Assembly (NCBI GenBank): GCA_947629375.1
Contig: CANRDN010000003.1
Coordinates: 31,452-95,451 of the forward strand
Direction of reading: 5' to 3'
DNA length: 64,000 nucleotides
Origin: an uncultured Bacilli bacterium
GTDB taxonomy: Bacteria; Bacillota_I; Bacilli_A; RF39; UBA660
Made by a program: the position numbers and the translations under genes. Below the pieces are notes generated by a model. The model saw only the letters and a program-made list of their open reading frames with translations. It searched no databases and had not been told where the DNA came from. This document shows positions 13,450 through 24,134 of this stretch, in pieces; position 1 is the stretch's first letter, and each line of letters opens with the position of its first letter.

Positions 13450-14763
13450 ATGGAAGAAGAAGTTAAAAACAAAAATAAAACTCATCCTAGAAAAACATTG
13501 AAAAAGAAAAAAGAAGAAACAAAAAAAGTAGAAGAGAAGAAAGTTGAAGAGGTTAAAACAGTCGAAGAAAAGAAAGAGAGAAAAATAGAGCCTAAAGATA
13601 AAGCAAATCCTCCTTGTGAATTCAGAAACATTGTTGTTATCTTATTGGTTGCATCTTTACTTGGAGCATTTATTGGTAGTTATGTTACTTATAAATGGTA
13701 CGATGATAAGTTGGATGAAGAAAAAGGAAATAAAACTGAACTAGAAATAGTCTATGATGATATTAAAAGCAATTATTATGGAGATTTAAATCTAGATAAG
13801 TTGTCTTCAGATTCTTTAAAGGGAATGGTTGAAGGATTAAATGATCGTTATGGTCAATTTATGGATAAAGAAACTACTTTATCTTACAATGAAGACTTAA
13901 ATGGATTCTTTACAGGAATTGGGGTAGAAGTAAGTTCAGAAGGTGAAGAATATCAAACTATAGTAACAGTTTTTGAAGATAGTCCTGCTGCTAAGAGTGG
14001 TCTTAAAGTAGGAGACCATATGGTTAGTATGGATGGTATTGCATATACAAAAGATCAAATACCTGAAATGACTTATGCTATTAAATCTTCAAAAATTGGA
14101 GATAAAAAGACTTTTGGAATATTAAGAGATGGAGAAATGTTAACTCTTGAAATAACTTTAGAGAAAATAACAACAACATCAGTATATTCTTCAGTAATTG
14201 AAGAAGATGGAAAAACTATTGGAAGATTAGATGTTACTAATTTCTCAGCAAATACTTATAAACAATTCCAAGATGAATATAAAAAATTAAAAGAACAAGG
14301 AATAAGTGCTATAATTATCGATTTAAGAAATAATCAAGGTGGCTACTTATCAGGAGCTACAGACATTGCTTCAATGTTCTTAGATAAAGGTGATGTTATT
14401 TACCAACAGAAAGATAATAAAAAGACAACAAAAGTTACTAACAAAAAAGAAAAAGAAATTGATTTACCAGTAGTGTTAATTGTTAATCAATGCTCTGCTT
14501 CAAGTGCTGAAATGTTAGCATCTACTTTAAATGAAAATTTAGGTGCAGAAGTAATTGGAGAAACAACATATGGTAAAGGTTCAATTCAAAAATATATGGT
14601 ATTAAATGGTGGATCATCTATAAAATATACAGTTGGTGAAATATTAACTTCTAAAGGAAAGACTATTGAACAGGTTGGAGTTGTACCAACTTACCAAGTA
14701 GAATGGACTGAAGAAAGTGATAGTCAACTTCAAAAGGCTATAGAAGTACTTCTAGCAAAATAG
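13450..14763 (+). CDS. S41-family C-terminal processing peptidase (CtpA/CtpB type)
   Basis: 437 residues. A highly charged Lys/Glu-rich cytoplasmic N-terminus (1-55), a membrane anchor (about 59-80), a PDZ domain (about 150-235, GIGVEVSSE…SPAAKSGLKVGD) and an S41 catalytic domain follow. The Ser-Lys dyad is Ser351 (CSASSAE) and Lys376 (TYGKGSIQ). S41 proteases cut near unstructured C-termini of envelope proteins after PDZ recognition. The usual C-terminal peptidoglycan-binding domain of CtpB is absent here. The charged N-terminal tail is longer than in most family members. Confidence 0.92.
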   Translation: MEEEVKNKNKTHPRKTLKKKKEETKKVEEKKVEEVKTVEEKKERKIEPKDKANPPCEFRNIVVILLVASLLGAFIGSYVTYKWYDDKLDEEKGNKTELEIVYDDIKSNYYGDLNLDKLSSDSLKGMVEGLNDRYGQFMDKETTLSYNEDLNGFFTGIGVEVSSEGEEYQTIVTVFEDSPAAKSGLKVGDHMVSMDGIAYTKDQIPEMTYAIKSSKIGDKKTFGILRDGEMLTLEITLEKITTTSVYSSVIEEDGKTIGRLDVTNFSANTYKQFQDEYKKLKEQGISAIIIDLRNNQGGYLSGATDIASMFLDKGDVIYQQKDNKKTTKVTNKKEKEIDLPVVLIVNQCSASSAEMLASTLNENLGAEVIGETTYGKGSIQKYMVLNGGSSIKYTVGEILTSKGKTIEQVGVVPTYQVEWTEESDSQLQKAIEVLLAK

Positions 14764-14799
14764 ATAGAAAGGAATCAATTATTTGATTAAACATATTTT

Positions 14800-15372
14800 A
14801 TGGAGAAGAAAAATGGTTTTACATTAATTGAAGTTTTAACAGTTATAATCATTATTGGAATAATTATGATGGTTGCTGTACCAGCAGTATCCGAGTACAT
14901 TTTAAGAAGTGATGATGCATCATATGCATCTGATGTTAAGGCTTTTATTGAAGATATTAAGTCAGCATATCAAATGAAAGAATATGGTGAACTTGTAAAA
15001 AGCGATGAGGTAATGATTGTTCCAATTGAAAATGTTGAATTTGAAAAAGGAAATAGTGAAGAAAGCCCTTATGGAAAGTATATAAAGTCAAAAAGTTATA
15101 TTATAATAATTCCAGAAAATAATGGATATCATTTCTATGCTAATATCGTTGATGAGTCAGGAACTGGTGTTGTTATGAAACAGGACAATGAACTTAATAA
15201 GGAAGCTGTAGAAAAAAATATAACAAGTAAAATTAACAATTGGGAATCATATATTGAAGCTAGTAATGTATTTAATTACAAAGGAAAGAATTATTCAATG
15301 TGTGAATTAAGAGATATTGAAACTCTTGAGATGACACGCGAAGATGCAATACTTGTATTATGTCAAAAGTAG
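14800..15372 (+). CDS. Prepilin-like protein with type IV pilin N-terminus
   Basis: 190 residues. The N-terminus MEKKNGFTLIEVLTVIIIIG is a class III (type IV prepilin) signal: cleavage after Gly6, Phe1 and Glu5 of the mature chain, then a hydrophobic helix. The rest is a globular pseudopilin-like domain with a Cys pair near the C-terminus (CELRDIE…LVLCQK). It would need a prepilin peptidase and an assembly ATPase, neither of which is in the window. No convincing ribosome site precedes ATG 14800 (AGAAAGGA lies 27 bases away) and an in-frame stop is just upstream, so translation may be weak or coupled to the protease gene. Confidence 0.75.
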   Translation: MEKKNGFTLIEVLTVIIIIGIIMMVAVPAVSEYILRSDDASYASDVKAFIEDIKSAYQMKEYGELVKSDEVMIVPIENVEFEKGNSEESPYGKYIKSKSYIIIIPENNGYHFYANIVDESGTGVVMKQDNELNKEAVEKNITSKINNWESYIEASNVFNYKGKNYSMCELRDIETLEMTREDAILVLCQK

Positions 15373-15395
15373 GAAGCCAGGATTGGTTTCCTTTT
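15371..15395 (+). terminator. Intrinsic terminator
   Basis: AGGAAGCC (15371-15378) / GGTTTCCT (15385-15392), one G-U pair, then TTTT. The following 15396-15502 is AT-rich spacer without a gene. Confidence 0.75.
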
Positions 15396-15502
15396 ATTAT
15401 TGCTAAAATATAAAAAAGATTAAATTTTTATTCATTTTTTGTCATTTTTTTCATCGAGTGAAATAAAAAAATATAAAAAATATAAAAAACTTTAAAAAGT
15501 CC

Positions 15503-15531
15503 TTGATTTTAAAGGGGATTGATGATATACT
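15503..15531 (+). promoter_or_regulatory. Main promoter of the ribosomal-protein operon
   Basis: TTGATT (15503-15508), 17 bases, TATACT (15526-15531). It lies about 125 bases before rpsJ and is the only strong promoter seen before the roughly 14-kb cluster. Confidence 0.85.
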
Positions 15532-15537
15532 TTTAAA

Positions 15538-15648
15538 CGTGTGGCTGCTTAGATGTGTGAGGTTGCTGATACGCCAGGCAAAGTTGCAAGGTAAAAATCG
15601 GGTTATTTACACGGAGCAAGTCTATACGAGATATAGGCGAAGGGAGGA
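15538..15648 (+). promoter_or_regulatory. Structured 5' leader of the S10 operon
   Basis: This leader has markedly higher GC than its surroundings and several possible stems (GTGTGGCTGC…, GTGTGAGGTTGC…, CGCCAGGC, TTACACGGAG…). Bacillota S10 operons have a similar leader before rpsJ, proposed to mediate ribosomal-protein feedback. I infer an autoregulatory leader; the exact ligand protein is not shown. Confidence 0.55.
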
Positions 15649-15654
15649 TTTAAT

Positions 15655-15960
15655 ATGTCAAATATAGTTCGTATTAAATTAAAAGCATATGATCATAGAA
15701 TTCTTGATAATGCTGCTACAAAGATAGTTGAAACTATCAAAAGAAATGGTGGAGTTGTAAGTGGACCTGTTCCTCTTCCAACAGAAATCGAAAAAATAAC
15801 TATCTTAAGAGCTGTTCACAAAGATAAAGATTCTCGTGAACAATTCGAAATGCGTACGCATAAAAGACTTATTGATGTTAAAAATCCAAACAAGGAAGTA
15901 ATTGCTGCATTAGCACATTTAGATCTTCCAAGTGGTGTTGACATTCAAATCAAACAATAA
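15655..15960 (+). CDS. rpsJ: 30S ribosomal protein S10
   Basis: 101 residues, normal length. The family pattern [14 protein letters not shown] at the N-terminus and GPVPLPTEI…[12 protein letters not shown] are clear. It binds the 3' domain of 16S rRNA in the head of the 30S subunit; its free form is NusB's partner in antitermination. First gene of the operon, GGGAGG ribosome site, behind the structured leader. Confidence 0.98.
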   Translation: MSNIVRIKLKAYDHRILDNAATKIVETIKRNGGVVSGPVPLPTEIEKITILRAVHKDKDSREQFEMRTHKRLIDVKNPNKEVIAALAHLDLPSGVDIQIKQ

Positions 15961-15987
15961 TTACTAAAAAGATTATAGGAGGAAAAT

Positions 15988-16749
15988 ATGAAAGGAATCT
16001 TAGGTAAAAAAGTAGGAATGACTCAAGTTTTTACTAAGGACGGAAAATTAATTCCTGTAACTGTTATCGAAGTTGAACCTAATGTTGTAACTCAAATCAA
16101 AACAGTTGAAAAAGACGGTTATGACGCTATTCAATTAGGAACTGAAACAGTTAAAGAAAAAAGTTCTAACAAAGCAAAAATTGGTCATGCAAAAAAAGCA
16201 AATACTGCTCCTAAGCGCTTCTTAAAAGAACTTAGAGGAGTAAACGTTAATGACTATACTTTAGGTCAAGAAATTAACATCGACATTTTCAAAGAAGGAG
16301 AAGTTGTTGACGTTAGTGGAATAAGTAAAGGAAAAGGATATCAAGGTGTTATCAAACGTTGGAATCAAAGTCGTGGACCTATGGGACACGGTTCTCAATA
16401 CCATAGAGGTGTAGGATCTCTTGGTACATTGCTTCCAATGCACGTATTAAAAGGAAAGAAAATGCCAGGTCATATGGGTAGTGAAGCAACAACTATTCAA
16501 AACTTGGAAGTTGTATCAGTTGATTTAGAAAATAATGTTATCTTAGTTAAAGGTAATGTTCCAGGTCCAAAGAAATCTTTAGTTATGATTAAAACTGCTG
16601 TTAAAGCACCAGATAAAGTAAATGCTGCTAAAGAATTAGTTGTTTATGAAGTTGCAGAACCTGCTAAAGAAGCAGAAGAAACTGCTAACGAAGTAGAAGA
16701 AACTAATGAAAACAGCGAAGAAACTAAAGAAGAAAACGTTGGAGAATAA
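15988..16749 (+). CDS. rplC: 50S ribosomal protein L3 with acidic C-terminal tail
   Basis: 253 residues against a usual 205-215. The core is ordinary ([30 protein letters not shown] loop near the peptidyl-transferase centre; KMPGHMGSE). The extra C-terminal 35 residues are almost only Glu, Asn, Lys, Ala and Thr (about 220-253), an unstructured acidic tail. Acidic tails on L3 occur in some Bacillota and Mollicutes; the role is unknown. The tail codons continue in frame without a break, so this is not an assembly artefact. Confidence 0.97.
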   Translation: MKGILGKKVGMTQVFTKDGKLIPVTVIEVEPNVVTQIKTVEKDGYDAIQLGTETVKEKSSNKAKIGHAKKANTAPKRFLKELRGVNVNDYTLGQEINIDIFKEGEVVDVSGISKGKGYQGVIKRWNQSRGPMGHGSQYHRGVGSLGTLLPMHVLKGKKMPGHMGSEATTIQNLEVVSVDLENNVILVKGNVPGPKKSLVMIKTAVKAPDKVNAAKELVVYEVAEPAKEAEETANEVEETNENSEETKEENVGE

Positions 16750-16803
16750 TCATTATAATAAATTATTAAAAAATTATATTATGATGAAAGGAGGAATTTA
16801 AAG

Positions 16804-17424
16804 ATGACAAAGGTTACACTTTTAAATTTAAAAGGTGAAAAAATAGAGGACATTAAATTAAATGAAGAAGTATTTGGGATAACTCCAAATAAGAATGTTT
16901 TATATGATGCTATCATTTTAGCACGTGCATCATTAAGACAAGGAACACATGATACAAAAACTCGTAGTGAGGTAAGCGGCGGAGGTCGTAAACCTTGGAG
17001 ACAAAAAGGAACAGGACATGCTCGTCAAGGTTCTATTAGAGCTGTTCAATGGAGAGGTGGAGGAATTGCATTTGGTCCAACTCCTAGAGATTACAGCAAA
17101 AAACAAAATCGTAAAGAAAGAAGACTTGCTTTACAAAGCGCAGTTGTTAGTAAACTAGAAGATTTTGTTGTAGTAGATGAATTAAAAGTTGCTACTCCAA
17201 AAACTAAAGAAATGCAAAACATTTTAAACGGATTAAAACTTGATAATGTTAACACTTTAGTAGTTGTTAAAGAATTAGATGAAAATTTAATCTTAGCATC
17301 TAGAAACATTTCTAACATCTTATTAATAGAAGTAAGTGAATTAAATGTATTAGATTTAGTTGCTGCTACAAAGGTTTTAGTAACTAAAGATGCATTAAAA
17401 GCAATAGAGGAGGTGCTAAAATAA
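16804..17424 (+). CDS. rplD: 50S ribosomal protein L4
   Basis: 206 residues. The extended loop [23 protein letters not shown], which reaches the exit tunnel, is intact (about 45-70). In many bacteria L4 also represses its own operon by binding the S10 leader, fitting the leader upstream of rpsJ. AAAGGAGG precedes the ATG; rplW begins 2 bases after its stop. Confidence 0.98.
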   Translation: MTKVTLLNLKGEKIEDIKLNEEVFGITPNKNVLYDAIILARASLRQGTHDTKTRSEVSGGGRKPWRQKGTGHARQGSIRAVQWRGGGIAFGPTPRDYSKKQNRKERRLALQSAVVSKLEDFVVVDELKVATPKTKEMQNILNGLKLDNVNTLVVVKELDENLILASRNISNILLIEVSELNVLDLVAATKVLVTKDALKAIEEVLK

Positions 17425-17425
17425 T

Positions 17426-17710
17426 ATGAATACAAAATATTTAGATGTAATTAAAGCACCAGTTGTTACAGAAAAAGGAACTCATCTTGCACAAGAAGAA
17501 GGAAAATACTTATTTAAAGTAGATTCTAAAGCTACAAAAGATGAAATTAAAGAAGCTGTAGAAAAAATATTTAAAGTAAAAGTTGAAAGTATATCTACAA
17601 TCAACGTTAAACCTAAGAAGAAAAGAGTAGGACGTTATGCTGGTATGAGTAATAAATACAAAAAAGCAATTGTTAAACTAGCAGAAGGTCAAACTATAGA
17701 TCTAGGTTAG
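17426..17710 (+). CDS. rplW: 50S ribosomal protein L23
   Basis: 94 residues. [11 protein letters not shown] at the start and the loop [27 protein letters not shown] are family marks. L23 lies at the tunnel exit and docks trigger factor and SRP. It starts 2 bases after rplD with AGGAGG inside the end of rplD, so it is translationally coupled. Confidence 0.98.
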   Translation: MNTKYLDVIKAPVVTEKGTHLAQEEGKYLFKVDSKATKDEIKEAVEKIFKVKVESISTINVKPKKKRVGRYAGMSNKYKKAIVKLAEGQTIDLG

Positions 17711-17723
17711 AGGGAGGTAAGTT

Positions 17724-18554
17724 ATGGCAATTAGAAGTTTTAAACCAACAACTAATGCTAGACGTAGAATGAGTACTCTTGTAAATGAAGAAATTACTAC
17801 TTCTACACCAGAGAAAAGTCTATTAGTTAGTTTAGGAAAAAATGGTGGTCGTAATAACCAAGGTAAAATCACTGTAAGACATCACGGTGGTGGAGTTAAA
17901 AGAAAATATAGAATTATTGATTTCAAAAGAGATAAAAGAGATATTCTAGGAAAAGTTGCAACAATTGAATACGATCCAAATAGAAGTGCAAATATAGCTT
18001 TAATAAACTATGTAGATGGTGAAAAAAGATATATTATCGCACCAAAGGATTTAAAAGTTGGTATGTCAGTTGTTTCTGGAGAAAATGTTGATATTAAAGT
18101 TGGTAATGCTTTACCACTTAAGAACATTCCAGTTGGTACAACAGTTCACAATATTGAACTTAAACCAGGTAAGGGTGCTGAACTTGCAAGAAGTGCAGGA
18201 TCAAGTGCTCAGATATTAGGTAGAGAAGGAAATTATGTAATGCTTCGTCTATCAAGTGGTGAACAAAGAATGGTTCTTGGAACTTGCTATGCTACAGTTG
18301 GTGTAGTTGGTAACGAGGATTATGAACTTGTTAAATTAGGAAAAGCAGGAAGAACACGTCACTTAGGAATTAAACCTACAGTTCGTGGATCTGTTATGAA
18401 CCCTAATGATCACCCACATGGTGGTGGTGAAGGTCGTGCTCCAGTTGGACGTAGTGGACCAGTTACTCCTTGGGGTAAACCAGCACTAGGATACAAAACT
18501 AGAAAGAAGAAGGCGTCTGATAAAATGATCGTACGTCGTCGTAATAGCAAGTAG
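17724..18554 (+). CDS. rplB: 50S ribosomal protein L2
   Basis: 276 residues, normal length. The C-terminal block [20 protein letters not shown], with the conserved His of the peptidyl-transferase region, is intact, as is [16 protein letters not shown] near residue 50. It binds 23S rRNA domain IV and bridges the subunits. Confidence 0.99.
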   Translation: MAIRSFKPTTNARRRMSTLVNEEITTSTPEKSLLVSLGKNGGRNNQGKITVRHHGGGVKRKYRIIDFKRDKRDILGKVATIEYDPNRSANIALINYVDGEKRYIIAPKDLKVGMSVVSGENVDIKVGNALPLKNIPVGTTVHNIELKPGKGAELARSAGSSAQILGREGNYVMLRLSSGEQRMVLGTCYATVGVVGNEDYELVKLGKAGRTRHLGIKPTVRGSVMNPNDHPHGGGEGRAPVGRSGPVTPWGKPALGYKTRKKKASDKMIVRRRNSK

Positions 18555-18567
18555 GAGGATATAGAAT

Positions 18568-18840
18568 ATGGCAAGAAGTCTTAAAAAAGGTCCTTATGTA
18601 TTTGAAAGATTATTAAAGAGAGTAAAAGAATTAAATAAAACTGGAAAGAAAGAAGTTATTAAAACTTGGTCTCGTCGTTCTACAATCTATCCTGATTTTA
18701 TAGGACACACATTTGCTGTTCACAATGGAAAAGAATTTATCCCAGTTTATGTTACAGAAGATATGGTTGGACATAAATTAGGTGAGTTTGCATTAACTCG
18801 TAAATTCGGTGGACATGGTGAAAACAAGGAAACTAAATAA
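18568..18840 (+). CDS. rpsS: 30S ribosomal protein S19
   Basis: 90 residues. [19 protein letters not shown] and [24 protein letters not shown] are standard. It forms a head complex with S13 near the A site. GGAGG site at 18553-18557. Confidence 0.98.
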   Translation: MARSLKKGPYVFERLLKRVKELNKTGKKEVIKTWSRRSTIYPDFIGHTFAVHNGKEFIPVYVTEDMVGHKLGEFALTRKFGGHGENKETK

Positions 18841-18860
18841 TGACTAGGGAGGAAGAAAAG

Positions 18861-19193
18861 ATGGAAGGAAAAGCAGTAGCTAAATCAGTTAGAATTTCTC
18901 CAATTAAAGCAAGATTAGTAATTGATTTAATTCGTGGAAAAAAAGCTGATGAAGCAGTAACAATACTTGAAAACAGAAACAAAAAATCTAGTGGAATCGT
19001 CTTAAAAGTTTTAAATTCTGCTATTGCTAACGCAGTTAACAATTTCAGTTTAGATCAAAATAAACTTTATGTTAAAGAAGCTAGAGTAGATGCAGGTCCT
19101 GTTATGAAGAGAGTTATGTTTGATTCTCGTAGTCATATTGGACACAAAGATAGAAGAACTAGTCACATAGTTGTAGTTGTGGCAGAGAAATAA
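18861..19193 (+). CDS. rplV: 50S ribosomal protein L22
   Basis: 110 residues. The start is ATG 18861 because AGGGAGG at 18846-18852 lies just before it; ATG 18840, which overlaps the rpsS stop, has no site and adds seven residues foreign to the family. The tunnel-lining beta hairpin with GPVMKRVMFDSRSHIGHKDRRTSH is intact, with no visible macrolide-resistance deletion. Confidence 0.97.
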   Translation: MEGKAVAKSVRISPIKARLVIDLIRGKKADEAVTILENRNKKSSGIVLKVLNSAIANAVNNFSLDQNKLYVKEARVDAGPVMKRVMFDSRSHIGHKDRRTSHIVVVVAEK

Positions 19194-19211
19194 TCTTTAA
19201 AGGAGGTTAAT

Positions 19212-19865
19212 ATGGGACAGAAAGTTAGTCCAGTTGGACTTAGAATTGGAATCAATAGAGGCTGGGAAGCAAACTGGTATGCTAATAAAAGTGATTTTAG
19301 TAAATACCTTGAAAACGATTTAAAGATTCGTAAATTTTTAGAAAAGAAATTAGACAATGCTGGAGTAAGCACTATTGAAATCGAAAGAAATGCAAAAAGA
19401 TGTGAAGTTATAATTCATACATCTCGTCCAGGTGTAATCATTGGAAAAGATGGAAAAGAAGTAGAAAACTTAAAGAAAGAAATCTCTAAGTTAGTTAATG
19501 AAGAAATTCAAATTTCAATCGTTGACATTAAAAAACCAGACTTAGATGCTAAGTTAGTTGCTGATTCAATAGCACAACAAATTGAAAATAGAGCATCATT
19601 TAGAATGGCACAAAAGAAAGCAATCAGAAATGTTATGAAAGCTGGTGCTAAAGGAGTTAAAACTTTAGTTTCAGGAAGACTTAACGGTGCTGATATTGCA
19701 AGAAGTGAAGGATACTCAGAAGGAACAATTCCTCTACATACATTAAGAGCAGATGTTGATTACGCTTTATCTGAAGCAGATACAACTTTTGGAAAAATTG
19801 GTGTAAAAGTATGGATTTATAAAGGAGAAATTCTTCAAGAAAAAAAGACTAAGGGAGGTAATTAA
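19212..19865 (+). CDS. rpsC: 30S ribosomal protein S3
   Basis: 217 residues. The KH domain carries [19 protein letters not shown] (about 74-92) and the C-terminal domain ends [16 protein letters not shown]. It lines the mRNA entry channel and has helicase activity there. It overlaps nothing; rplP starts 2 bases later, with a GGGAGG site in the rpsC end. Confidence 0.98.
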   Translation: MGQKVSPVGLRIGINRGWEANWYANKSDFSKYLENDLKIRKFLEKKLDNAGVSTIEIERNAKRCEVIIHTSRPGVIIGKDGKEVENLKKEISKLVNEEIQISIVDIKKPDLDAKLVADSIAQQIENRASFRMAQKKAIRNVMKAGAKGVKTLVSGRLNGADIARSEGYSEGTIPLHTLRADVDYALSEADTTFGKIGVKVWIYKGEILQEKKTKGGN

Positions 19866-19867
19866 TT

Positions 19868-20302
19868 ATGTTGATACCATCAAGAACTAAATATCGTCGT
19901 GTACACAGATTACCTTACGAAGGTCATGCCAAAGGTAATACTGAATTACATTATGGTACATATGGTCTAATGGCTTGCGAAGGTGCTTGGGTTACAGCAA
20001 ACCAAATCGAAGCAGCTCGTGTAGCTATGACTCGTTATATGAAACGTGGTGGAAAAGTATATATAAATATTTTCCCACATATGCCTTTAACCAAGAAACC
20101 ACTTGGTACTCGTCAAGGAAAAGGTAAAGGAAATGTTGAAGAATGGGTAGCAGTTGTTAAAACTGGAAAAATTATGTTCGAAGTAAAAGAAGTTTCTGAA
20201 GAAATAGCAAGAGAAGCTTTAAGACTTGCTTCACATAAATTACCTATGAAAACTAAATTCGTTAAGAAAGAAGAAAATGGTGGTGATATAAATGAAGGTT
20301 AA
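19868..20302 (+). CDS. rplP: 50S ribosomal protein L16
   Basis: 144 residues. [36 protein letters not shown] and MRMGKGKG-type loop ([17 protein letters not shown]) are conserved. It organises the A-site tRNA elbow contact on 23S rRNA. Its end overlaps rpmC by 11 bases. Confidence 0.98.
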   Translation: MLIPSRTKYRRVHRLPYEGHAKGNTELHYGTYGLMACEGAWVTANQIEAARVAMTRYMKRGGKVYINIFPHMPLTKKPLGTRQGKGKGNVEEWVAVVKTGKIMFEVKEVSEEIAREALRLASHKLPMKTKFVKKEENGGDINEG

Positions 20303-20501
20303 TGAAATAAGAAATCTAACCACTGAAGAAATTGTCACTAAAATAAAAGAGACAAAGGAAGAACTATTTAACTTACGTTTCCAACAAGCAACTGGAAACC
20401 TAGACAAACCTTCAAAAATCAAAGATTTAAGACACACTGTCGCAAGACTTAAAACTGTTCTTCGTGAAAGAGAATTAGAAGAAGCAGGAAAGGCTGAATA
20501 G
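20292..20501 (+). CDS. rpmC: 50S ribosomal protein L29
   Basis: 69 residues, two long helices with the family core [22 protein letters not shown]. It lies next to L23 at the tunnel exit. It starts inside rplP with GGTGG as ribosome site, so it is translationally coupled. Confidence 0.97.
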   Translation: MKVNEIRNLTTEEIVTKIKETKEELFNLRFQQATGNLDKPSKIKDLRHTVARLKTVLRERELEEAGKAE

Positions 20502-20512
20502 GAGGGTTGTAT

Positions 20513-20770
20513 ATGGAAAAAACAAATAGAGAATTAGTTGGAAAAGTTGTTAGTTCTGTTAATAATAAAACTATAACTGTATTAGTTGAGACTTATAAGA
20601 AACATCCATTATATGGAAAACGTGTTAAGTCATCAAAGAAATATGCAGTTCATGATGAAACTAATAAAGCTAAAGTAGGAGATGTAGTTAGAATAGTTGA
20701 AACAAAACCTATTTCAAAGACTAAGAGATTCTACTTAAAAGAAATAGTAAAGGAAGCAGTTATTTTATAA
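20513..20770 (+). CDS. rpsQ: 30S ribosomal protein S17
   Basis: 85 residues. ATG 20513 is chosen because GGAGGG (20501-20506) is correctly spaced; TTG 20507 would overlap it. The OB-fold pattern [29 protein letters not shown] is standard. A primary 16S rRNA binder of the 30S body. Confidence 0.97.
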   Translation: MEKTNRELVGKVVSSVNNKTITVLVETYKKHPLYGKRVKSSKKYAVHDETNKAKVGDVVRIVETKPISKTKRFYLKEIVKEAVIL

Positions 20771-20797
20771 TAACTATTAGGTGAAGGAGGATTATAT

Positions 20798-21166
20798 ATG
20801 ATTCAACAAGAGAGTCGTTTAAAAGTTGCTGATAACTCTGGTGCAAGAGAACTTCTAGTTATTCGTGTACTTGGTGGAAGCAAAGTTAAAACTGGTAATA
20901 TCGGTGACATAGTTGTTGGTACAGTTAAGAATGCCACACCTAATGGAACTGTTGCAAAAGGAAAAGTTGTTAAAGCAGTTATTGTTAGAACTACATTCGG
21001 ATTAAGAAGAGAAGATGGTTCTTACATTAAATTTGATGACAACGCATGTGTAATAATCAGGGATGATAAGAGTCCTATCGGAACTCGTATTTTCGGACCT
21101 GTTGCTAGAGAACTTCGTGATAAAGATTTCATGAAAATTGTATCTTTAGCTAAAGAAGTACTATAG
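20798..21166 (+). CDS. rplN: 50S ribosomal protein L14
   Basis: 122 residues. [20 protein letters not shown] and the C-terminal [24 protein letters not shown] are typical. L14 lies at the subunit interface and is the docking site of RsfS. GGAGG ribosome site. Confidence 0.98.
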   Translation: MIQQESRLKVADNSGARELLVIRVLGGSKVKTGNIGDIVVGTVKNATPNGTVAKGKVVKAVIVRTTFGLRREDGSYIKFDDNACVIIRDDKSPIGTRIFGPVARELRDKDFMKIVSLAKEVL

Positions 21167-21175
21167 GAGGTTATT

Positions 21176-21481
21176 ATGAACTTAAAAGTTGGAGATAAAG
21201 TTGTAGTAATTGCCGGATCTAGTAAAGGAAAAGAAGGTAAAATCACTAAAACATTAAAAAGTGAAAACCGTGTTATAGTTGAAGGAGTTAACATTGTTAA
21301 AAAACATAGAAAAGGAAATGGACAAGAAACTGGTGGAATTCTTGAAGTAGAAGCACCAATCCATGCCTCTAATGTAATGTTAATCGATCCAAAGACTAAG
21401 AAAAGAACTAGAGTTGGTCATACTATAGAAAAAGATAAAAAAGTAAGAGTCGCTAAAAAATCTGGCGAGAAGATTGATTAG
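21176..21481 (+). CDS. rplX: 50S ribosomal protein L24
   Basis: 101 residues. The KOW motif [18 protein letters not shown] is at residues 6-23, with KKHRKG and the C-terminal basic tail intact. An assembly initiator of the 50S subunit. It starts 9 bases after rplN with GGAGG. Confidence 0.97.
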   Translation: MNLKVGDKVVVIAGSSKGKEGKITKTLKSENRVIVEGVNIVKKHRKGNGQETGGILEVEAPIHASNVMLIDPKTKKRTRVGHTIEKDKKVRVAKKSGEKID

Positions 21482-21500
21482 TGGAAGGAGGAATTGATTT

Positions 21501-22040
21501 ATGAACCGCCTAAAAGAGAAATATGTAAATGAAATCGTTCCAAGCTTAATTAAAAAACATAATTATACTACTATTATGGAAGTTCCAAAACTTGAGAAAA
21601 TCGTTATTAATATGGGTGTAGGAGATGCTACTGGAAACTCTAAGTTAATAGAAGCAGCTGCTAAAGACCTAGAATTAATTTCTGGTCAAAAACCTGTAAT
21701 CACAAGAGCTAGAAAATCAATTGCAGGATTCAAAGTAAGAGAAGGTCAAGCTATTGGATGCAAAGTTACATTAAGAGGAAACAATATGTATAACTTTATG
21801 GATAAGTTAGTATCAATCGGACTTCCTCGTGTTCGTGACTTTAGAGGAGTTTCTCCTAAAGCATTTGATGGTCGTGGAAACTATACACTTGGAATTAAAG
21901 AGCAATTAATATTTTCTGAAATAGAATATGACAATGTTGTTAAAGTACGTGGAATGGATATCGTATTCGTAACAACTGCTAAATCTAATGAAGAAGCTTA
22001 CGATTTATTAAGTGAACTTGGAATTCCATTTAGAAAGTAA
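21501..22040 (+). CDS. rplE: 50S ribosomal protein L5
   Basis: 179 residues. [35 protein letters not shown] and [20 protein letters not shown] are clear. It binds 5S rRNA and contacts the P-site tRNA. Confidence 0.98.
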   Translation: MNRLKEKYVNEIVPSLIKKHNYTTIMEVPKLEKIVINMGVGDATGNSKLIEAAAKDLELISGQKPVITRARKSIAGFKVREGQAIGCKVTLRGNNMYNFMDKLVSIGLPRVRDFRGVSPKAFDGRGNYTLGIKEQLIFSEIEYDNVVKVRGMDIVFVTTAKSNEEAYDLLSELGIPFRK

Positions 22041-22054
22041 TTGGAGGGTAAATA

Positions 22055-22240
22055 ATGGCAAAAAAAAGTATGATTGTTAAAGCTAATAGAAAGCAAAAAT
22101 ATAAAGTACGTGAATATACACGTTGCAAAAGATGTGGAAGACCTCACGCAGTTTTAAGTAAATTTGGAATATGCCGTATTTGCTTTAGAGAATTAGCTTA
22201 TAAAGGACAAATACCAGGTGTTAAAAAGTCAAGCTGGTAA
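22055..22240 (+). CDS. rpsZ: 30S ribosomal protein S14, zinc type
   Basis: 61 residues. Four zinc ligands are present as CKRCGRPH (CxxC) and [16 protein letters not shown] (CxxC), the short C+ form (rpsN1/rpsZ), rather than the long zinc-free form. Last residues SSW are typical. Confidence 0.97.
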   Translation: MAKKSMIVKANRKQKYKVREYTRCKRCGRPHAVLSKFGICRICFRELAYKGQIPGVKKSSW

Positions 22241-22260
22241 TTGGGAAGGAGGATTTTAAA

Positions 22261-22662
22261 ATGGCTGTAGTAACTGATACAATTGCTGATATGTTAACAC
22301 GTATCCGTAATGCAAATTCAATGGGTTACGAAGAAGTAACCGTTCCTGCTTCTAAATTAAAAGAAGAACTTTCTAGAATTTTAAAAGAAGAAGGATTCAT
22401 AAAAGATTATAAAGTTGTAAGTGAAGATACTCATAAAAATATTGTATTAACACTTAAATATGGAAATAAGAAAGAAAGAGTAATTACTGGACTTAAACGC
22501 ATTTCTAAACCAGGACTTAGAGTTTATGTTAAAAGTGATGAAGTTCCAAAAGTTCTAAATGGACTAGGAATAGCAATCATCTCTACTTCTAAAGGTATTA
22601 TGACTGATAAAGAAGCTAGAAAACAAAATCTTGGTGGAGAAGTTTTAGCGTATGTTTGGTAA
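22261..22662 (+). CDS. rpsH: 30S ribosomal protein S8
   Basis: 133 residues. The N-terminal [15 protein letters not shown] and the C-terminal [19 protein letters not shown] are diagnostic. A primary 16S binder; in some bacteria it represses the spc operon. Confidence 0.98.
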   Translation: MAVVTDTIADMLTRIRNANSMGYEEVTVPASKLKEELSRILKEEGFIKDYKVVSEDTHKNIVLTLKYGNKKERVITGLKRISKPGLRVYVKSDEVPKVLNGLGIAIISTSKGIMTDKEARKQNLGGEVLAYVW

Positions 22663-22688
22663 TCTAAAGTGTAAGGAGGCCTAGGGAA

Positions 22689-23219
22689 ATGAGTCGTATT
22701 GGAAATAGAAAACTTGTAATACCTGCTGGTGTTACAGTTACAGAAGAAAACGGAACTGTTAAAGTTACAGGACCTAAAGGTGAACTTACTACTACTTTAG
22801 TAACTGGAATAAGCGTAAAAGTAGAAGGAAACACTTTAGAAGTTTTAAGAGAAAATGATAATTACAAACCAATGCACGGAACAATTAACGCTAACATTCA
22901 TAATATGATTGAAGGTGTAACAAATGGGTTCCAAAAAGAACTTGAAATCGTTGGTGTAGGTTATCGTTTCGCTTTAAAAGGAAATGTAATCGTTATAAGC
23001 GCTGGATATTCTCATCCAGTAGAATTAGAAGTTCCAACAGGAATTACTGTTGAATGCCCAAGTAATACTGAGTTAACTATTAAAGGAATTGACAAAGAAT
23101 TAGTTGGAGAATTCGCAGCAAATGTTAGAAAAGTTAGACAACCTGAACCTTATAAAGGAAAAGGTATTCGTTATAAAGACGAACACATTATTCGTAAGGA
23201 AGGTAAGAAAGCTGCTTAA
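22689..23219 (+). CDS. rplF: 50S ribosomal protein L6
   Basis: 176 residues, two homologous domains. MSRIGNRKLVIPAGV and the C-terminal PEPYKGKGIRYKDE are standard. It sits near the factor-binding stalk. Confidence 0.98.
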   Translation: MSRIGNRKLVIPAGVTVTEENGTVKVTGPKGELTTTLVTGISVKVEGNTLEVLRENDNYKPMHGTINANIHNMIEGVTNGFQKELEIVGVGYRFALKGNVIVISAGYSHPVELEVPTGITVECPSNTELTIKGIDKELVGEFAANVRKVRQPEPYKGKGIRYKDEHIIRKEGKKAA

Positions 23220-23244
23220 AATATAAGATAAGGAGAAGTTACTT

Positions 23245-23607
23245 ATGATTAGAAAAGAATCAAGAAATGCTATGCGTGTTGAAAGACACAAAAGAGTAAG
23301 AAAAGATGTACATGGTACAAGTGCTGTTCCAAGACTTAATGTGTTTAGATCAAATTCAAATATTTTTGCACAAATTATTGATGATGAAGAAGGTAAGACA
23401 TTAGTTAGTGCTTCATCTCTTGATAAAGATCTAAAATTAACTAATGGAAGTAATGTAGAAGCTGCAACGAAAGTTGGAGAAAAAATTGCTAAATTAGCAG
23501 TTAAAGCAAATATTAAAAAAGTTGTATTTGATAGAGGCGGATATCTATACCATGGTCGTGTAGAAGCATTAGCAACTGCTGCACGTGAAAATGGTTTAGA
23601 GTTCTAG
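23245..23607 (+). CDS. rplR: 50S ribosomal protein L18
   Basis: 120 residues. [24 protein letters not shown] and [18 protein letters not shown] are typical. It binds 5S rRNA beside L5. Confidence 0.98.
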   Translation: MIRKESRNAMRVERHKRVRKDVHGTSAVPRLNVFRSNSNIFAQIIDDEEGKTLVSASSLDKDLKLTNGSNVEAATKVGEKIAKLAVKANIKKVVFDRGGYLYHGRVEALATAARENGLEF

Positions 23608-23624
23608 AAGAAGGAGGGTAATTT

Positions 23625-24134
23625 ATGCAAAACAGAAAAGAAGACCCAAAAGCAAAAACTTTAGAAGAACAAGTTGTTGAAATCAAAAGTGTCGTTAAAG
23701 TTAACAAAGGTGGTAGACAAAGAAGATTTTCTGCTACTGTTGTAGTTGGGGACAGACATGGACAAGTTGGACTTGGTATGGGAAAAGCTAACGAAGTACC
23801 AGACGCAATTAAAAAAGCTATTCAAGATGCAAACAAGAACCTTGTTAAAGTATCTTTAATAGAAGACAGAACAATTGCTTATGAAGTAATTGGATCTAAA
23901 GGAGCTGCTAGAGTAATGTTAAAACCAGCTGCTGCCGGAACTGGTGTCATTGCAGGAGGTGCAGTAAGAGCTGTACTTGAATTAGCAGGAATTCGTGACA
24001 TTTTATCTAAATCACTTGGAGCAAGAACTAAAAATAATATGGCTAATGCAACACTTGATGCATTAAAACAATTAAAAACACCTGAACATATTGCTGAATT
24101 AAGAGGAAAAACTAAAGAGGAGATTTTAGGATAA
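23625..24134 (+). CDS. rpsE: 30S ribosomal protein S5
   Basis: 169 residues. The double-stranded-RNA-binding part [19 protein letters not shown] and [19 protein letters not shown] are intact. It overlaps rplO by one base at TAATG, with no room for rpmD between them. Confidence 0.98.
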   Translation: MQNRKEDPKAKTLEEQVVEIKSVVKVNKGGRQRRFSATVVVGDRHGQVGLGMGKANEVPDAIKKAIQDANKNLVKVSLIEDRTIAYEVIGSKGAARVMLKPAAAGTGVIAGGAVRAVLELAGIRDILSKSLGARTKNNMANATLDALKQLKTPEHIAELRGKTKEEILG